Source of the DNA: Ceratotherium simum simum | Taxonomy: Eukaryota > Chordata > Mammalia > Perissodactyla > Rhinocerotidae | Length of the DNA: 64,000 nt | NCBI RefSeq assembly: GCF_000283155.1 | Contig: NW_004454262.1 | Span: forward strand, 1,259,358 to 1,323,357 | Direction of reading: 5' to 3' | In this document: one piece after another, positions 12,056-24,000 of the stretch | How positions within the stretch are numbered: position 1 is the stretch's first letter | Layout: every line of letters begins with the position of its first letter | Notes under the pieces: generated by a model | The model's input: the letters and a program-made list of their open reading frames with translations, nothing else | Told to the model about the DNA's origin: nothing | Databases searched by the model: none | Position numbers and translations under genes: made by a program

Positions 12056-12471
12056 CTATTTATTTCAAAAAGCTACAAGTGCCAATTTTAATTAATAAAT
12101 ATTAGATATATTCCTTGTACATAGGGAGCAAGACAAGGATGCCTGCTCTCACTCTCCTCCTTACTATGGAACTTGAAAGTTCTGGACAAAAACAATAAGA
12201 GGTGAAAAAGAAGTAAGAGGCTTAAGGATTGAGAAGAAAGAGAAAGGTATTTATTATAATATGTTTATATAGAAACCCCAGCAAAATTAAAAAATTTACT
12301 GGATATTATGAGTGTAAATCAAGTTGCTAAATATAAGATCAACTTATTAAAATCAAAAGCCCCATTTTATACTAACAATAATTGAGCAGAAAAATTAACA
12401 GAAAGTAAGACCACAAAATCAATAGTAACTGTAAAATACCTAGGAATTAACCTATTAAAAAAGCATGGAAG

Positions 12472-12656
12472 TGGGCCAGCTTCATGGCGTAGTGGTTGGG
12501 TTTGGCACGCTCTGTTTCGACAGCCTGGGTTTGTGGGTTCCGATCCTGGATGTGGACCTATATCACTCATCAGCCATGTTGTGGCGGCCCACATATAAAG
12601 TAGGGGAAAGTTGGCACAGATGTTAGCTCAGGATGAATCTTCCTCAGGGAAAAACA
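12472..12656 (+). repeat. ERE SINE
   Basis: 'gtgggccagcttcatggcgt' head and 'gttagctcaggatgaatctt' tail. An imperfect 12 bp TSD lies at 12460-12471 and 12657-12668 (10 of 12 bases match). It is more diverged than the neighbouring copies, so probably older. Confidence 0.92.
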
Positions 12657-14035
12657 AAAGCACAGAAGAAATTAAAAAAAGAAAATGGAGAAAAATGTAA
12701 AGCCTTATTAAAAGACCTACAAGAAGACTTGGATAAATAGATAACTATAGACCATGTCCATGGATAGGACAATTTAACATGTTTTGATATCAATTATTCC
12801 CAAATTAATCTGTGCATTCAATGCCATTCTAGGCAAATTTCAAGCAGAATTTTTGCAAAGAAACTTGGAAAAGTGATTCTAAAATTGATGTGTAAAAATA
12901 ATTGTGCCAGTTATGGTACCCAAATTTTGAAAAAGAAAGAAAATGGTCCCAGGGTTTGGAGATGGGGTGGGCAGCATACTTGTTCTACAAGTTATTAAGA
13001 AATACTACAGTCAAGATGATTAAACAATAATGTGCTATTTGCACAAGAATAAACAGAACCCATGCATTAAAAGAGAGGACCTGATATTTTGGGGAACTGG
13101 TACAAAAGTGACTGCATAAGTCAGTGAGTAAAAAATAGATTGCTTAGGGAAACTGGCTCAACATATGCAGAAAACTAGAACACATATAAAAGTGAAATCC
13201 AGGTGAATTAAATGTGAAAGGCAAAATACAAAAAACTTAGTAGAAGAAAATGCAAAAGAATATCTTCATGTCTTTTGGATTAAAATTTGTAACCCAGATC
13301 CCAAAATCATGAATTTCTTGTCATGAAAAATCGATGAATTTCACTACATTTAAAGCAAGGATTATCCTTCAAGGAAGAATTCTTAGACGAAGGTAACAAA
13401 TGGATAACAGACTAGGAGAAAATGTTTCATACAAATAAAATATTAATATTGCAACATACAAGTAACACTTGGAAACCAACAAGAAAAAACCCAGAAAACT
13501 CCATAGAGAAATGGATACATTTTAAATATAGGCAATGCAAAGAAGGAGAAATCCAAATGGCTAGCAGGTGTATGAAGATATGCTCAATATCTGTCATAAT
13601 TAGCAAAACAAGTTAAAACAATAATTAAATTAAACCTTACATCCATCACAGTGGCAAAAATTAGAAAGTTGTACTATACCAGTGTCATTGAGAGATGGGG
13701 AAATGTTAATCCTCGTGCTGTGCTGGTGAGAGTCCATACTTTTATAGCCATCCTGGAAAACTGTCCAGCAGTACTTAATAAAATTGATAATGTATCTTGT
13801 GATTCAGAAATCTCTTCCTGAAAATAGATCTTTAAAAAACTGTGGTCCATAAATGTTATATTTGGGATTGTTTGTTGTATCATGGTGATAGCAGTGCTTT
13901 GGAGAAACCCAGGAATGTCTGGAAAAAAGTAGTTGACACATATGATGGAATACTATGCAACAATCAGAAGCAATAAACTATTTTCAGCTTCATGGATAGA
14001 CTATGACCAGAGTGGGGTTAAAAAAGTAAAATAAA

Positions 14036-14277
14036 GGGGGCTGGCCCAGTGGTGCAGTGGTTAAGTACGTGCGCTCCGCTTTGGTGGCCTGGGATTTGTG
14101 GGTTCGGATCCTGGGCATGGACTTATACACCACTCATCAAGCCATACTGTGGCGACATCCCATATACAAGGTAGAGGAAGATGGGCACAGATTTTTAGCT
14201 CAGGAACCAGCTTCCTCAAGCAAAGAGAGAAAGATTAGCAACAGATATTAGCTCAGGGCTGACCTTCCTCACCAAAG
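14036..14277 (+). repeat. ERE SINE, long form
   Basis: Head 'gggggctggcccagtggtgc'. It has both tail blocks: the first 'ttagctcaggaaccagcttc' and the second 'gatattagctcagggctgac'. A likely TSD is 'aaaaagtaaaa' before 14036 and at 14278-14288. The shorter copies here lack the second tail block. Confidence 0.92.
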
Positions 14278-14300
14278 AAAAAGTAAAAAAAACCCAGAAT

Positions 14301-14619
14301 TCTCTCTCTCATATAATAGCATTTAGGCAAATTAAAAACACACATTACAAAACATACATTCCTCATTTTTTTTGAGGAAACATATTTATCCAAGGAGCTG
14401 TATGAAACACATGAAAATGGTGGCATTATGAGAGAGAGTAATGGCAGGGGGGATGGGGAAATGTGGAGAAAATAATGAGGTAAGGCACTAGAGGGGTCTT
14501 GCTAAACTGATAATTAGTCCACCACAGACTGAGCAGTATGATGAACTCAAATCTCTGTACTTGAGGTGCAAAAAACCAAAAAATCCAAACCATGGTTCTA
14601 CCCTTTAAAGCTGTGTTCT
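14301..14619. other. Unclassified, possibly L1 3' UTR remainder
   Basis: Lies between the decayed L1 and a MIR. It may continue the L1 3' UTR but has no landmark that I can name. Confidence 0.35.
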
Positions 14620-14775
14620 TCATGGCTAAGTCACTTAACCTCTCATACCTTTAGTTTCCTAATCTGAAAAAGGTGATGAAAAATAACTGCTTCATTCTTT
14701 AAAATTAGGATTAAAGGAGGTGAAGCATAGCGAGCTCTTAGCACAGTGCTGGAACATGGGAAGCGCCAGTGTGTG
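14620..14775 (+). repeat. MIR SINE, 3' two thirds
   Basis: 'ggctaagtcacttaacctct', 'agtttcctaatctgaaaaag', 'ttaggattaaaggaggtgaa' and 'agctcttagcacagtgctgg' in MIR order. Confidence 0.75.
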
Positions 14776-14829
14776 TCAGCCATCGGGAGGCTGTCCGCGT
14801 GACTTGCTGATTTAGGACAGAGTCCTTGG

Positions 14830-15480
14830 CGCTGCGCAGGCCTGCTGCTTTCAGAACTGGCTCTGCCATGGGCCAGCTGTGAGCTCATTCAAGTTGTTTA
14901 CACTCCTTAAGCCACACGTCTGTTCTCTGTTCAAGGGGCGTAGAATAACAAGTTCTCAGTTATTTTGTGAGGATCACTATCTCAGTGTGTTCAGGCTGCT
15001 ATGACAAAAATTCATAGACTTAGCTTCTAAAAACTTTTATTGGATCTTATGTGTATAAATGAGAAATTTATTTCTCACAGTTCTGGAAGCTGGGAAGTAC
15101 AAGATCACACACCAACAGATTTGGTGTCTGGTGAGGGTTGGCTTCCTGGTTCAGAGACGGCTGTCTTCTCACTGTGTCCTCATGTAGTGGAAAGGGGCAA
15201 GGGAGCTCTGTGGGGCTCTTTTAAAAGGACACTAATCCCATTCATGAGGGCTCTACCCTTATGACCTATTCACCACCAAAGGCCCGCCTCCTAATACTAC
15301 CACACAAGGGGTTAGGAGTTAACACATAAGGAGTTAGGAGTTAACATATGAATTTGGGTGGAACGCCCACATTCAATCTCTAGCAATCATATACCAGCAA
15401 TGTAAACAAAGTTGTTAGCTAAGAGCTGGCACAAAGTAAGTGCTCGGTGAACATTTCTAATTTTTATTATGTTTTATTCA
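14830..15480 (+). repeat. MIR SINE split by a MaLR LTR
   Basis: The first part (14830-14977) has 'ggctctgccatgggccagct' and 'gttgtttacactccttaagc'. The second (15386-15480) has 'agctaagagctggcacaaag' and 'taagtgctcggtgaac', the MIR 3' end. The LTR at 14978-15385 lies exactly between, so the two parts are one MIR. Confidence 0.75.
14978..15385 (-). mobile_element. MaLR solo LTR (MST/MLT1-like), reverse
   Basis: About 408 bp. On the minus strand it shows the classic MST order: 'attcatatgttaactcctaa', 'gtattaggaggcgggccttt', 'gtagagccctcatgaatggg', 'cacagtgagaagacagccg' and 'cagaactgtgagaaataaat'. Ends are near TG...CA. Flanking 5 bp repeats 'atcac'/'atcat' (4 of 5) are consistent with the LTR-element target duplication. 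A partial internal duplication, 'ggagttaggagttaaca', is present near 15308-15344. No internal retroviral sequence: a solo LTR. Confidence 0.8.
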
Positions 15481-15809
15481 AATTTTAAAAATTGAAAATC
15501 AGGTTCACCTAAACAGTTTATTCAGGTGATAGCTGAAGTAAAAATAACAGGCAATCAAGTTTCAATTTTCACCTTTTATTCATCCAATCCAATGGTTCTG
15601 AAATTTTTGGTCCCAGGACCCCTTTATACTCTTAAAAATTATTGAGGGCCCCAAGGAATTTTTATTTATATGAGCAATATCTATCAATATGTACCAAATT
15701 AGAAATCAAAACTGAGACATTTAAAAATATTTATTAATTCAGCTAATATAACAATGAGACCCATATCATGCCAATAAAAATAATATGTTATGAAAAACAA
15801 CCGTATTTT

Positions 15810-15998
15810 TTTTTTTTTTTTTGGTGAACACTTTAATTTTTTTTTTTTATTGATGTTTTAATGGTTTCTAACATTGTGAAATTTTGGGTTGTACATTTTT
15901 GTTTGTCCATCACCATATATATGACTCCCTTCACCCCTTGTGCCCACCCCCCACCCCCACTGCCCCTGGTAACCACAGTCCAGTTTTCTCTGTCCATG
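15810..15998 (-). repeat. L1 3' tail insertion, reverse
   Basis: Starts with poly(T) and carries a reversed L1 3' UTR ('ggttgtacatttttgtttgt', 'ctggtaaccacagtccagtt'). Perfect 18 bp TSD 'gaaaaacaaccgtatttt' at 15792-15809 and 15999-16016. The element kept only its last ~190 bp. The opposing frames at 15858-16087 are by-products. Confidence 0.88.
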
Positions 15999-16334
15999 GA
16001 AAAACAACCGTATTTTATGAAACAAAAAGAATAGTGAGAAGAGTGGCATGGTTTTACGTGTTTGCAAACCTCTTATGTCTGGCTTGACAGAAAACAGCTG
16101 GAATTCTATATCTGCTTCTGTATATAATCTGTTGTGATACGTTGTTTTGGTTGAAATATATAAAGAATATCCAGGCTAACACAGATATGTTGTTGGAAAG
16201 AGAAGATTGTTTTAATAGCCTTTTCAGATAATTGTGGCTTTTCTTTTTTGATGTTATACCAAACCTTGGTAAGTGATAGTTGCTTAAAGGTTAGCTGCAG
16301 GATCTACAACTGAGGAAGTATTGCAATTATATCA

Positions 16335-16619
16335 GGGGCCTGCCTGGTGGCATAGTGGTTAAGTTAGTGCGTTCCACTTTGGCAGCGTGGGGTTTGCCAG
16401 TTCGGATCCTGGGCACAGACCTAATCACTGCTTGTCAAGCCTTGCTGAGGCAGCGTCTCATATAGAAGAGCTACAACTCCACAACTATGATACACAACTA
16501 CGTACTGGGGTTTTGGGGAGAAAAAAGGAAAAAGACGAAACTGGCAACAGATGTTAGTGCAGAGCTAATCTTCCTCAAAAAAATAACAATAAATAATAAA
16601 AAAAAATTTTTAAAAAGAA
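16335..16619 (+). repeat. ERE SINE, variant with extra module
   Basis: Head 'ggggcctgcctggtggcata', B box 'gccagttcggatcctg'. A middle module 'gagctacaactccacaacta' / 'gatacacaactacgtactgg' resembles the one in the 8339-8561 copy, followed by the usual tail. 10 bp TSD 'aattatatca' at 16325-16334 and 16620-16629. Confidence 0.93.
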
Positions 16620-17419
16620 AATTATATCAATGAAATTTTACTTTCTGTTAGATTAAAATCCATTGATCTAACTGATACTTTAAATAGATTTTTAACGATT
16701 TGTGATTTTGTAGCGTCACGCATTGGTCATTTGAAAAATATTAATTCACTATGTTAATGTTGACACATTTTATTAAATAATAATAAAAATCATATTTATT
16801 AATATTATCATCAAATCTCACTTGTAAACCATTCAAGTATTGGGAAGCTGTCTGGCTCATTGTGACCAATACATTTTCCAAAATTTCATTTTTTGCCTGA
16901 AAGCTCAAATTTTGTCATACACAAATATTGTCAGCTGTCCTTGAAGTGGCACGTTTATTTTTGACAACATGTATGCCGCATATACCTAAGTCTGAATAAC
17001 CACTGTTTCTCTTTCAGTCAGGTATTCTTTTACATAAAAATGGTTTCATGAAAAAAAGTAGCTGTTTAAGGTAGCAACCCCCTCACACAGTCCTTTTCCT
17101 TGAGACAACCATTGTACTTCAGTACACCCCAAAGGGCTTATGCACACTTCCCACTTCATCATACAGAATATGTTTTACAAAAATGATTCAAATGTTAAGA
17201 TATACAGAGTTAATAATTTTTGTTGCATCATCAAGATCCTTTTAAATTGATACTGTTTTGCATTGTGTATGGTGAAGAGTACAGTTTGCTGCCACTACCT
17301 TAATTCATGCTAAGGTGTCAACAGTCTCACCCACCATTTATTCTGGAAACACCATTTTATTGTTATTTTGAAAATAGTTATGACTTCACAGACCCCTGGG
17401 CCTGACCTTGAGCACTCTG

Positions 17420-18528
17420 CATCTAATCTGTTAAAGTTAGGATTTCCTCATCATTTCCCAAGGCGGCGTCTTCCATCTTTGACATCCAATTGGTAACCAT
17501 GGCAGCAATGTGAAGGCAATTGTTGGAAGTAGAAAGATGAGAGAAGAAGAAGAACATGTGTGTGTAGGGGATAGGTTTGGGGGGCTCCATCACCCTCCCG
17601 CATAAGAAAACTGAGCCTGAAATTCATGAACACATGAGTTTTGGTAAAGGAAGGCAGTATAACCTGTGTATAATTCCTGCTGATTTTACATGCAGTGAGC
17701 AACAGGGCCTGCAGCAATTGACCTCTCTGTTTAAGGCAGCTCTGCCTTTGGCTCCAAGCTGAAGAAGGATAACAGTTCACCTCCAATCCTTCTCCACTGG
17801 CAGACCATTCTTCTAACTGTCATTTAAAGCCAGGACTGTTAGGCAACAAGGAAAGGAGAAGCACGCACACTCCTTAAGACTTTTTTAATGCCTTCTTGAT
17901 ACTTTCTTTTAAGTCAATGTGCCATTTAAGAAGTTCTAATTGCCCACAACTATCATCACCAATTACCTCCTTTATTAATGGATGCTCAACATTCCACATC
18001 CCCATATTTCATTAATATATATGTCATACCTCATATTTACCTTGTTTTCACTCTGCCCTTACCACTGTCCCTCCCAGTCTCCCCACTCAACCATGCAATC
18101 ATTAGCTACTTTGGTAAGAAGGTATAAATCACTTTTTATGGCTTCTTCACCGTATTTCTGCTAACAGCTACCAGACCATGTTAATGTTACATTATACACC
18201 CCAAAGGGAGGGAGTATGACCCACACGCACGCTTTCTAACAGATTTATTACATGGCTGGACCGCTAGGCCAATGAACCTATTCGTCTTGCACCACTAGGA
18301 GCCAAATATGTCCTGCTATCCCCAAACCAGCAACACTTCAGGAAAATGTCAATGTAAGAAACCCTGATTGTGTGTAATCAGTTGAAATGTTTGACTTTTT
18401 AACAAAGGAGTTAATATATCTTCACTATTGTTTAATCCTCAGGCAATTATAATACATATTAAAATAAATCCTTGCCTTTACCACCCAGCCCTACTTCCAT
18501 AAAGATACACAATAAGAAAATGCTAAGA
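17420..18528. other. Single-copy DNA, nothing recognised
   Basis: Overlapping frames on both strands at 17451-17786 have no supporting signals. Confidence 0.45.
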
Positions 18529-18781
18529 GGGGCCGGCCCGGTGACGTAGTGGTTAGGTTAGCACGCTCCACTTCAGCAGCCCGGGTTCACGGGTTCGGAT
18601 CCCTGGTGCAGACCTATGCACCACTTATCAGGCCATGCTGTGGCAGGCGTCCCACATATAATAAGATGGAGGAAGATCAGCACAGACGTTAGCCCAGGGC
18701 CAATTTTCCTCGCCAAAAAGAGGAGGATTGGTAACAGATGTTAGCTCAGGGCTAATCTTCCTCACCAAAGGAAAAAAAAAA
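18529..18781 (+). repeat. ERE SINE, long form
   Basis: The most consensus-like copy in the window: 'ggggccggcccggtgacgta', 'cacgggttcggatccctggt', 'gtggcaggcgtcccacatat'. It has both tail blocks, including 'aaaaagaggaggattggtaa', and ends in poly(A). No clean TSD seen. Confidence 0.95.
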
Positions 18782-19224
18782 GTTCTGAGGGTAGCATGGA
18801 GTTCTATTTGTTTTTCTATCAGAGATTCATGATTTGAGATTTTGTTTCATTTTCAAATTTGACCTTGACGTGCATCAAGGGGACACACTGGTAGTGCTGA
18901 AGCAGCAGCTGGGAAGACAGATATCTGGGCACTGACTCAGGGAAATCCACACTGTAAAGGTGGAGAGCTGGAGTTTTAGCTGAGTGAGCATGCAACACAG
19001 ACAATGCTTAGAAAAGTTGATCTCAGAGCATATAGAAAAAAGATAGACTTGTTCCTAGGCCCAAGATCCATTCAAGAAAGGAAACTTGGCTCTAAGGCAG
19101 CAGAAACTCTGGCAGGACTCTGTGCTATTTCAACCTCAAAACTTCATTTATGTGGCCCAAAGAGTGAGCTTCTGCACTCTGGATCACCAAGTGGGAAGTT
19201 AGTCCAGAGGATAATTAAGAAGGG
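18782..19224. other. Single-copy DNA, nothing recognised
   Basis: A 77-codon plus frame at 19004-19237 runs into a MIR-like block and shows no domain. Confidence 0.4.
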
Positions 19225-19420
19225 GTTAGATAACTGACAGAAAGTGTGAGAGACCTGAGTTTGGGTCCGCTTTTGCATCTTCCCACACTGTACTTTGGGA
19301 AATGGCAGTGAACTCCGTGGCTGTTGATATCTTTGTTGTAAGACGAGGGCTTACACTATACATTCTGTTCTGGTCTGGCACTTGAGTTAAGCAACTTGGA
19401 TGAAGCCACCCACGAGGTCA
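19225..19420 (+). repeat. Possible MIR fragment
   Basis: 'gagagacctgagtttgggtc' resembles the MIR 5' third, but the rest is heavily diverged. Confidence 0.35.
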
Positions 19421-19524
19421 TTCTAGAGCTGAGCTGAGAATGGCGGTCTCTTGGTTCCCAGCCCACTGTCTTTGCTATAACTCTTTGGGGAGCAGAAAAA
19501 CATCACAGTAGTGACGGGAATGAG

Positions 19525-19700
19525 CTCTGGAGACACATGGCCTGATCCTTCTGCTTAAGAACTAACCATGTGAGTAGAGTACGCACTTAACCTCTTTCTA
19601 TATGAAAACGGGTGAACCTCATGGGCATAACCCAAAAATAAAATAAGCACAATGTATCACACACAAACACTCAAAAATGTTATTAGTATTATAACTATAT
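19525..19700 (+). repeat. MIR SINE
   Basis: 'gagctctggagacacatggc', 'acgcacttaacctctttcta' and 'gggtgaacctcatgggcata' follow MIR order. The 3' end is AT-rich and decayed. Confidence 0.6.
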
Positions 19701-19879
19701 ATATAACTATTTCCATTAGCATTGCCGAAGTCAATGATCTCTCAATGTCTCTTGTAACTATTTTTGTGATTCTGCTGTTTTCATGATTCTGCTTTCATTT
19801 AATCAAATCATTAATTACTATACATTATTAATTTTATTTTCCTTATGTTAGAAGCCATGCTTTTAAAATAATCAAGTTT

Positions 19880-22800
19880 TAAAAACATATAAAAGTCTAC
19901 CATAGGAAACTAGAAATAAAAAGAGCAAATTAAATCCCAAATAAGCAAAAGACGAGAAATAATATGAATTAGAGCAAAAATCAATGAAACTGAAAACAGG
20001 AAATCAATACAGAAAATCAACAAAACCAAAAGCTGGTTTTTTAAAAAGATCAATAAAAACAATAATCCTGTAGCTAGGCTAATTAAGAAAAAAGAGAGAG
20101 AATACAAATTACTAATATCAGAAATGAAAGAGGGGGCATCACTACAGATCTTATGAACATTAAAAATATATAAAAGAATACTATGAAAAACTCTATCCCC
20201 ACAGATTTGGTAATCTAGATAAAATGGACCAATTCCTTGAAAGACACAATTTGCCAAAACTCACAAAAGAAGAAATATATGATATGAATAGGCCTACATC
20301 TATTAAAGAAATTATTACCTTCTAAAAGAGAAAGGATCAGGCCCAGATGGGTTCACCAGTGAATTCTACCAAACATTTAAGGAAGAAATTATACTAATTC
20401 TCTACAACCTCTTTCAGAGGACAAAAGGAAAAGGAGTACTTCCTAACTCATTCTATGCAGTCCAGGTTACCCTAACACCAAAACCAGACAAAGGCATTAC
20501 CAGAAAAGAAAACTACAGACCAATACCTCTCAAAAACATAGATGCAAAAATCCTCAACAAAATTTTAGCAAATCAAATCCAACAATGTATAAAAAAAATT
20601 ACATACCATGACCAAGTGGGATTTATTCCAGGGATACAAATCTGATTCAATATTTGAAAATAAATTAATGTAAACCACCATGTCAACAGGCTAAAAAAAG
20701 AACAATCACAAGATCATATCAATAGATGCAGAAAAAGCATTTGACAAAATACAACAGTTACGATAAAAACTCTCAGTAAACTAGGAATAGAAAGGAACTT
20801 CAACTTGATAAAGAATATCTACCAAAAACCTACAGCTAACATCATACTTAATGATGAGAAACTTGAAGCTTTCCCACTAAGATCAGAAATAATGTAAGGA
20901 TGTCCTCTCTCACCACTCCTTTTCAACATCGTACTGGAAGTACTAGATAATGCAATAAGACAAGAAAAGGAAACAAAATTCCTGGAACTGATGAATGATT
21001 ATAACAAGGTTGCAGGATACAAAGTTAATATACAAAAGTCATTCACTTTCCTATATACCAGCAATGAACAAGTGTAATTTAAAATTAATAACACAACACT
21101 ATTAGCACCTCCAAAATTAAATACTTAGGTACAAATCTAACAAAATATGTACAAGATCTATATATATGAGGAAACCTACAAAACTCTGATGAATAAAATC
21201 AAAGAAGAACCAAATAAATGGAGAAATATTTCATATTCATGGATAGGAAGACTCAATATTGTCAAGATGTCAGTTCTTCCCAATCTAATCTATAGATTCA
21301 ATGCACTCCCAATCAAAATTTCAGCAAGTTATTGTCAATAATGGCAAACTAATTCTAAAGTTTATATGGAAAGTCAAAAGACCCAAAATAACCAACACAA
21401 TACTGAAGGAGAAGAACAAAATCAGAGGACTGACACTACTTGAATTCAAGACTTATGTAAAGCTACAGTAATCAAGACAGTGTGTTATTGGCAAGAGAAC
21501 AGACAAATAAGACAGTGGAACAGAATAGAGAGCCTAGAAATAGACCCACGTAAACCTGACTGATCTTTGACAAAGAAGAAAAGGCAATATAACAGAGTAA
21601 AGATAGTCTCTTCAACAAACGGTGCCAGAACAACTGGACATCCTCATGCAAAAAGATGAATCTAGAAACAGACCTTACATTCTTCACAAAAATTAACTCG
21701 AATGATCATAGACTTAAATGAAAAATGCAAAACTATAAAACTAGATGATAACACAGCAGAAAACATAGATGACCCTGGGTATGACAATGACTTTTTAGAT
21801 ACAACACCAAAGTCATGATCCTTGAAAGAAATAATTGATAAGCTGGACTTCTTTAAAATTAAAGACTTCTGCTCTGTGAAAGACAATGACAAAAGAATGA
21901 GAAGACAAGCCACAGATTAGGTGAAAATATTTGCAAAGATCACATCTGATTTGCCATCTGACAGATGGCAAATAAGCATATAAAAAGATGCTCCACATCA
22001 TACATCATCAAGGAAATGCAAATTAAAATGACAATAAGATACCACTACATACCTATTAGAATGGCCAAAACCCATAACACTGACACCACCAAATGTTGAA
22101 GAGGATGTGGAGCAACAGGAATTCTCATTCATTGCTGGTGGGAATGAAAAATGGCATAGCCACTCTAGAAGACAGATTGTTGTTTTCTTGCAAAAATAAA
22201 CATACTCTTACCATATGATCCACCAATCATGCTCCTTGGCATTTATCCAAAGGAGTTAAAAACTTATGTCCATACGAACCTGCACACAGATGTTTATAGC
22301 AGATTTATTCATAATTGTCAAAACTTGGAAGGAACCAAAATGTCTTTCAGTAGGTAAATGGATAAACTGGTATATTCAGATAATGGAATTATTCAGCACT
22401 AAAAAGAAATGAGTTATCAAGCCACTAAAAGACATGGAGGAAACTTAAATGCATGTTACTAAGTGAAAGAAACCAATATGAAAAAGCTATATACTGTATG
22501 ATTCCAACTACGTGACATTCCGGACAATGTGGAATGATGGAAACAGTAAAAAGATCACTGGTTGCTGGGACAGGTTAAGGGGTGGGAAGGATGAATAGGC
22601 AGAGCATATTTTGGGGCAGTGAAAATACTCTGCATGATACTATAATGATGGATACACGTTCATTATACATTTGTCCAAGCCCATAGAATGTACAACACCA
22701 AGGGTGAACCATAGTGTAAACTATGGACTTTGGATAATAAGGGTGTGTAAGTGTAGGTTCATCAGTTGTAACAAATGTACCACTCTGGTGGGGGTTGTTG

Positions 22801-22912
22801 ATAGTGGGAGAGGCTGTGCGTGTGTGGGGGCAGGGAGTATATAGGAAATCTCTGTACCTTCCTCTCAATTTTGCTGTGAACCTAAAACTGAGCTAAAAAA
22901 TGTAAAGTGTTA
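19880..22912 (+). repeat. 5'-truncated L1 with ORF2 relic and 3' UTR
   Basis: About 3 kb of L1 in sense. ORF2 pieces: 'ccaaaagctggttttttaaa' (20024), 'caggcccagatgggttcacc' (20338), 'gatgcagaaaaagcatttga' (20726, encoding DAEKAF of the RT), 'ggatgtcctctctcaccact' (20900, GCPLSPLL), and a long C-terminal part to about 22480. The 3' UTR reaches 'aattttgctgtgaacctaaa' at 22868-22887, then an A-rich end. Many stops break ORF2 (for example 'aataatgtaa' before the GCPLSP block). The segment that should hold the FADD active site is deleted between about 20965 and 20985. No endonuclease domain: truncated upstream. Confidence 0.9.
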
Positions 22913-23115
22913 AAAATATACATAAAAGAACAACTAAAAAGAAAAAGAGAAACCATGCTCAATATAGTTAATGTTATTGTGATGTATTTCCTACTAGTTT
23001 TTTTTCTACTCATACATACACACATACACAATTCTTTAGCAATTGAGGCCATACAGTCTATATATTTTGTGTCCTTGAAAAAAATAACAAGAGTAGAGAG
23101 CACTTTAGGCTTTTA

Positions 23116-24000
23116 AAAATGTGACTTTTTAAATGACTGCATAATATATCAGATGGACATAAATGAGTGATGGACTAATCCATTTAATGACAGGTTAAAT
23201 AGATCATTCCCTCCTGATTGGACATTTAAGCGACATCTAGTTTTTCTCTTCATAAATAATGTGTAATAAACATCTTCAAAAACTGATTATCCATATAATT
23301 GATCATTTTCTAAGATTATTTTTGATGTGGGATTACAGAATCAAAGTATATGACATTTTTAAAAGCTCTTGCTAAGTATTGACAAATTAATTTTCTGGCT
23401 GTTGTACCAGTTTACTCTCACTAACAGATCACGACAGCAGCAATTTTACTCACCCTTGATAGCATTTATATTTTTCTTCCTTCTCAGTTTCATGGGCAAA
23501 AATGTTATCATATTGGTTTTATTTGAATATATACAATTACTATCGATGGAATATTTTTCTATGGGCTTGTTGGTCTTTTGTTTTTCCTCTTATTGAATGT
23601 TTTCTTCATGTCCCTTGTTCATTTTTATATTGAGAAATTGGTACTTATATTATCGACCTGTAAGAGCTGTTTTAATATTCAAGTTTTACCCCTTTGCCTA
23701 CCCATTCGTTAGAAATTTTTCATCTGGTTTGTCTTTTATTATTTGATTTTATTTATTAAGTCTTGCTCAGACATTTGAAATTCTAATAAATTTCCCTCTG
23801 TGTTTCTATATAATGCAAAACTTTGTCCATTTCAATATCCTTTTGTTTGTCATCTAAGTACAATTTTTGTCTTTATAATTCAAGTTTTACATTTATCTTA
23901 TTAAATTGATTGGGAATTGAATTTTGCATAAAGTCTAAAATGAGATTTTACGTGATTTTTTTCCAAATAACTATATTCCCCTCAACAACTTAGTGACTAA
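23116..24000 (+). repeat. Old L1 (L1M-class) 3' region
   Basis: Diverged. 'aatgactgcataatatatca', 'taataaacatcttcaaaaac' and 'gggattacagaatcaaagta' resemble the block at 7590-8050. Later text ('cacccttgatagcatttata', 'tttgcataaagtctaaaatg') matches the long AT-rich 3' region of L1M elements. Confidence 0.5.

Larger units (their letters stand above)
11641..14300 (+). repeat. Decayed L1 ORF2 region, split by three EREs
   Basis: The DNA still aligns by eye to L1 ORF2. 'aggatgcctgctctcactct' (12136-12155) is the [11 protein letters not shown] block. 'tcaatgccattctaggcaaa' follows near 12817, and a 'cagtggcaaaaattagaaag'-type block near 13650 matches the ORF2 C-terminal end. Every frame is full of stops and indels. 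EREs at 11859-12055, 12472-12656 and 14036-14277 interrupt it. This is an old L1 copy without function. Confidence 0.75.
15589..17419 (+). mobile_element. Long hAT-like DNA transposon relic
   Basis: Begins 'ccaatggttctgaaattttt' and ends '...cccctgggcctgaccttgag' plus 'cactctg'. Read inward the two ends are imperfect inverted repeats of the CAGTGGTTCTCAA type seen in hAT elements. The flanking 8 bp are 'catccaat' (15581-15588) and 'catctaat' (17420-17427), 7 of 8, as expected of hAT. No transposase frame is readable. An L1 tail (15810-15998) and an ERE (16335-16619) were inserted later. The internal text ('caggacccctttatactctt', 'aagagtggcatggttttacg') I recall as a known placental repeat, but I cannot name the subfamily. 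Confidence 0.6.
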
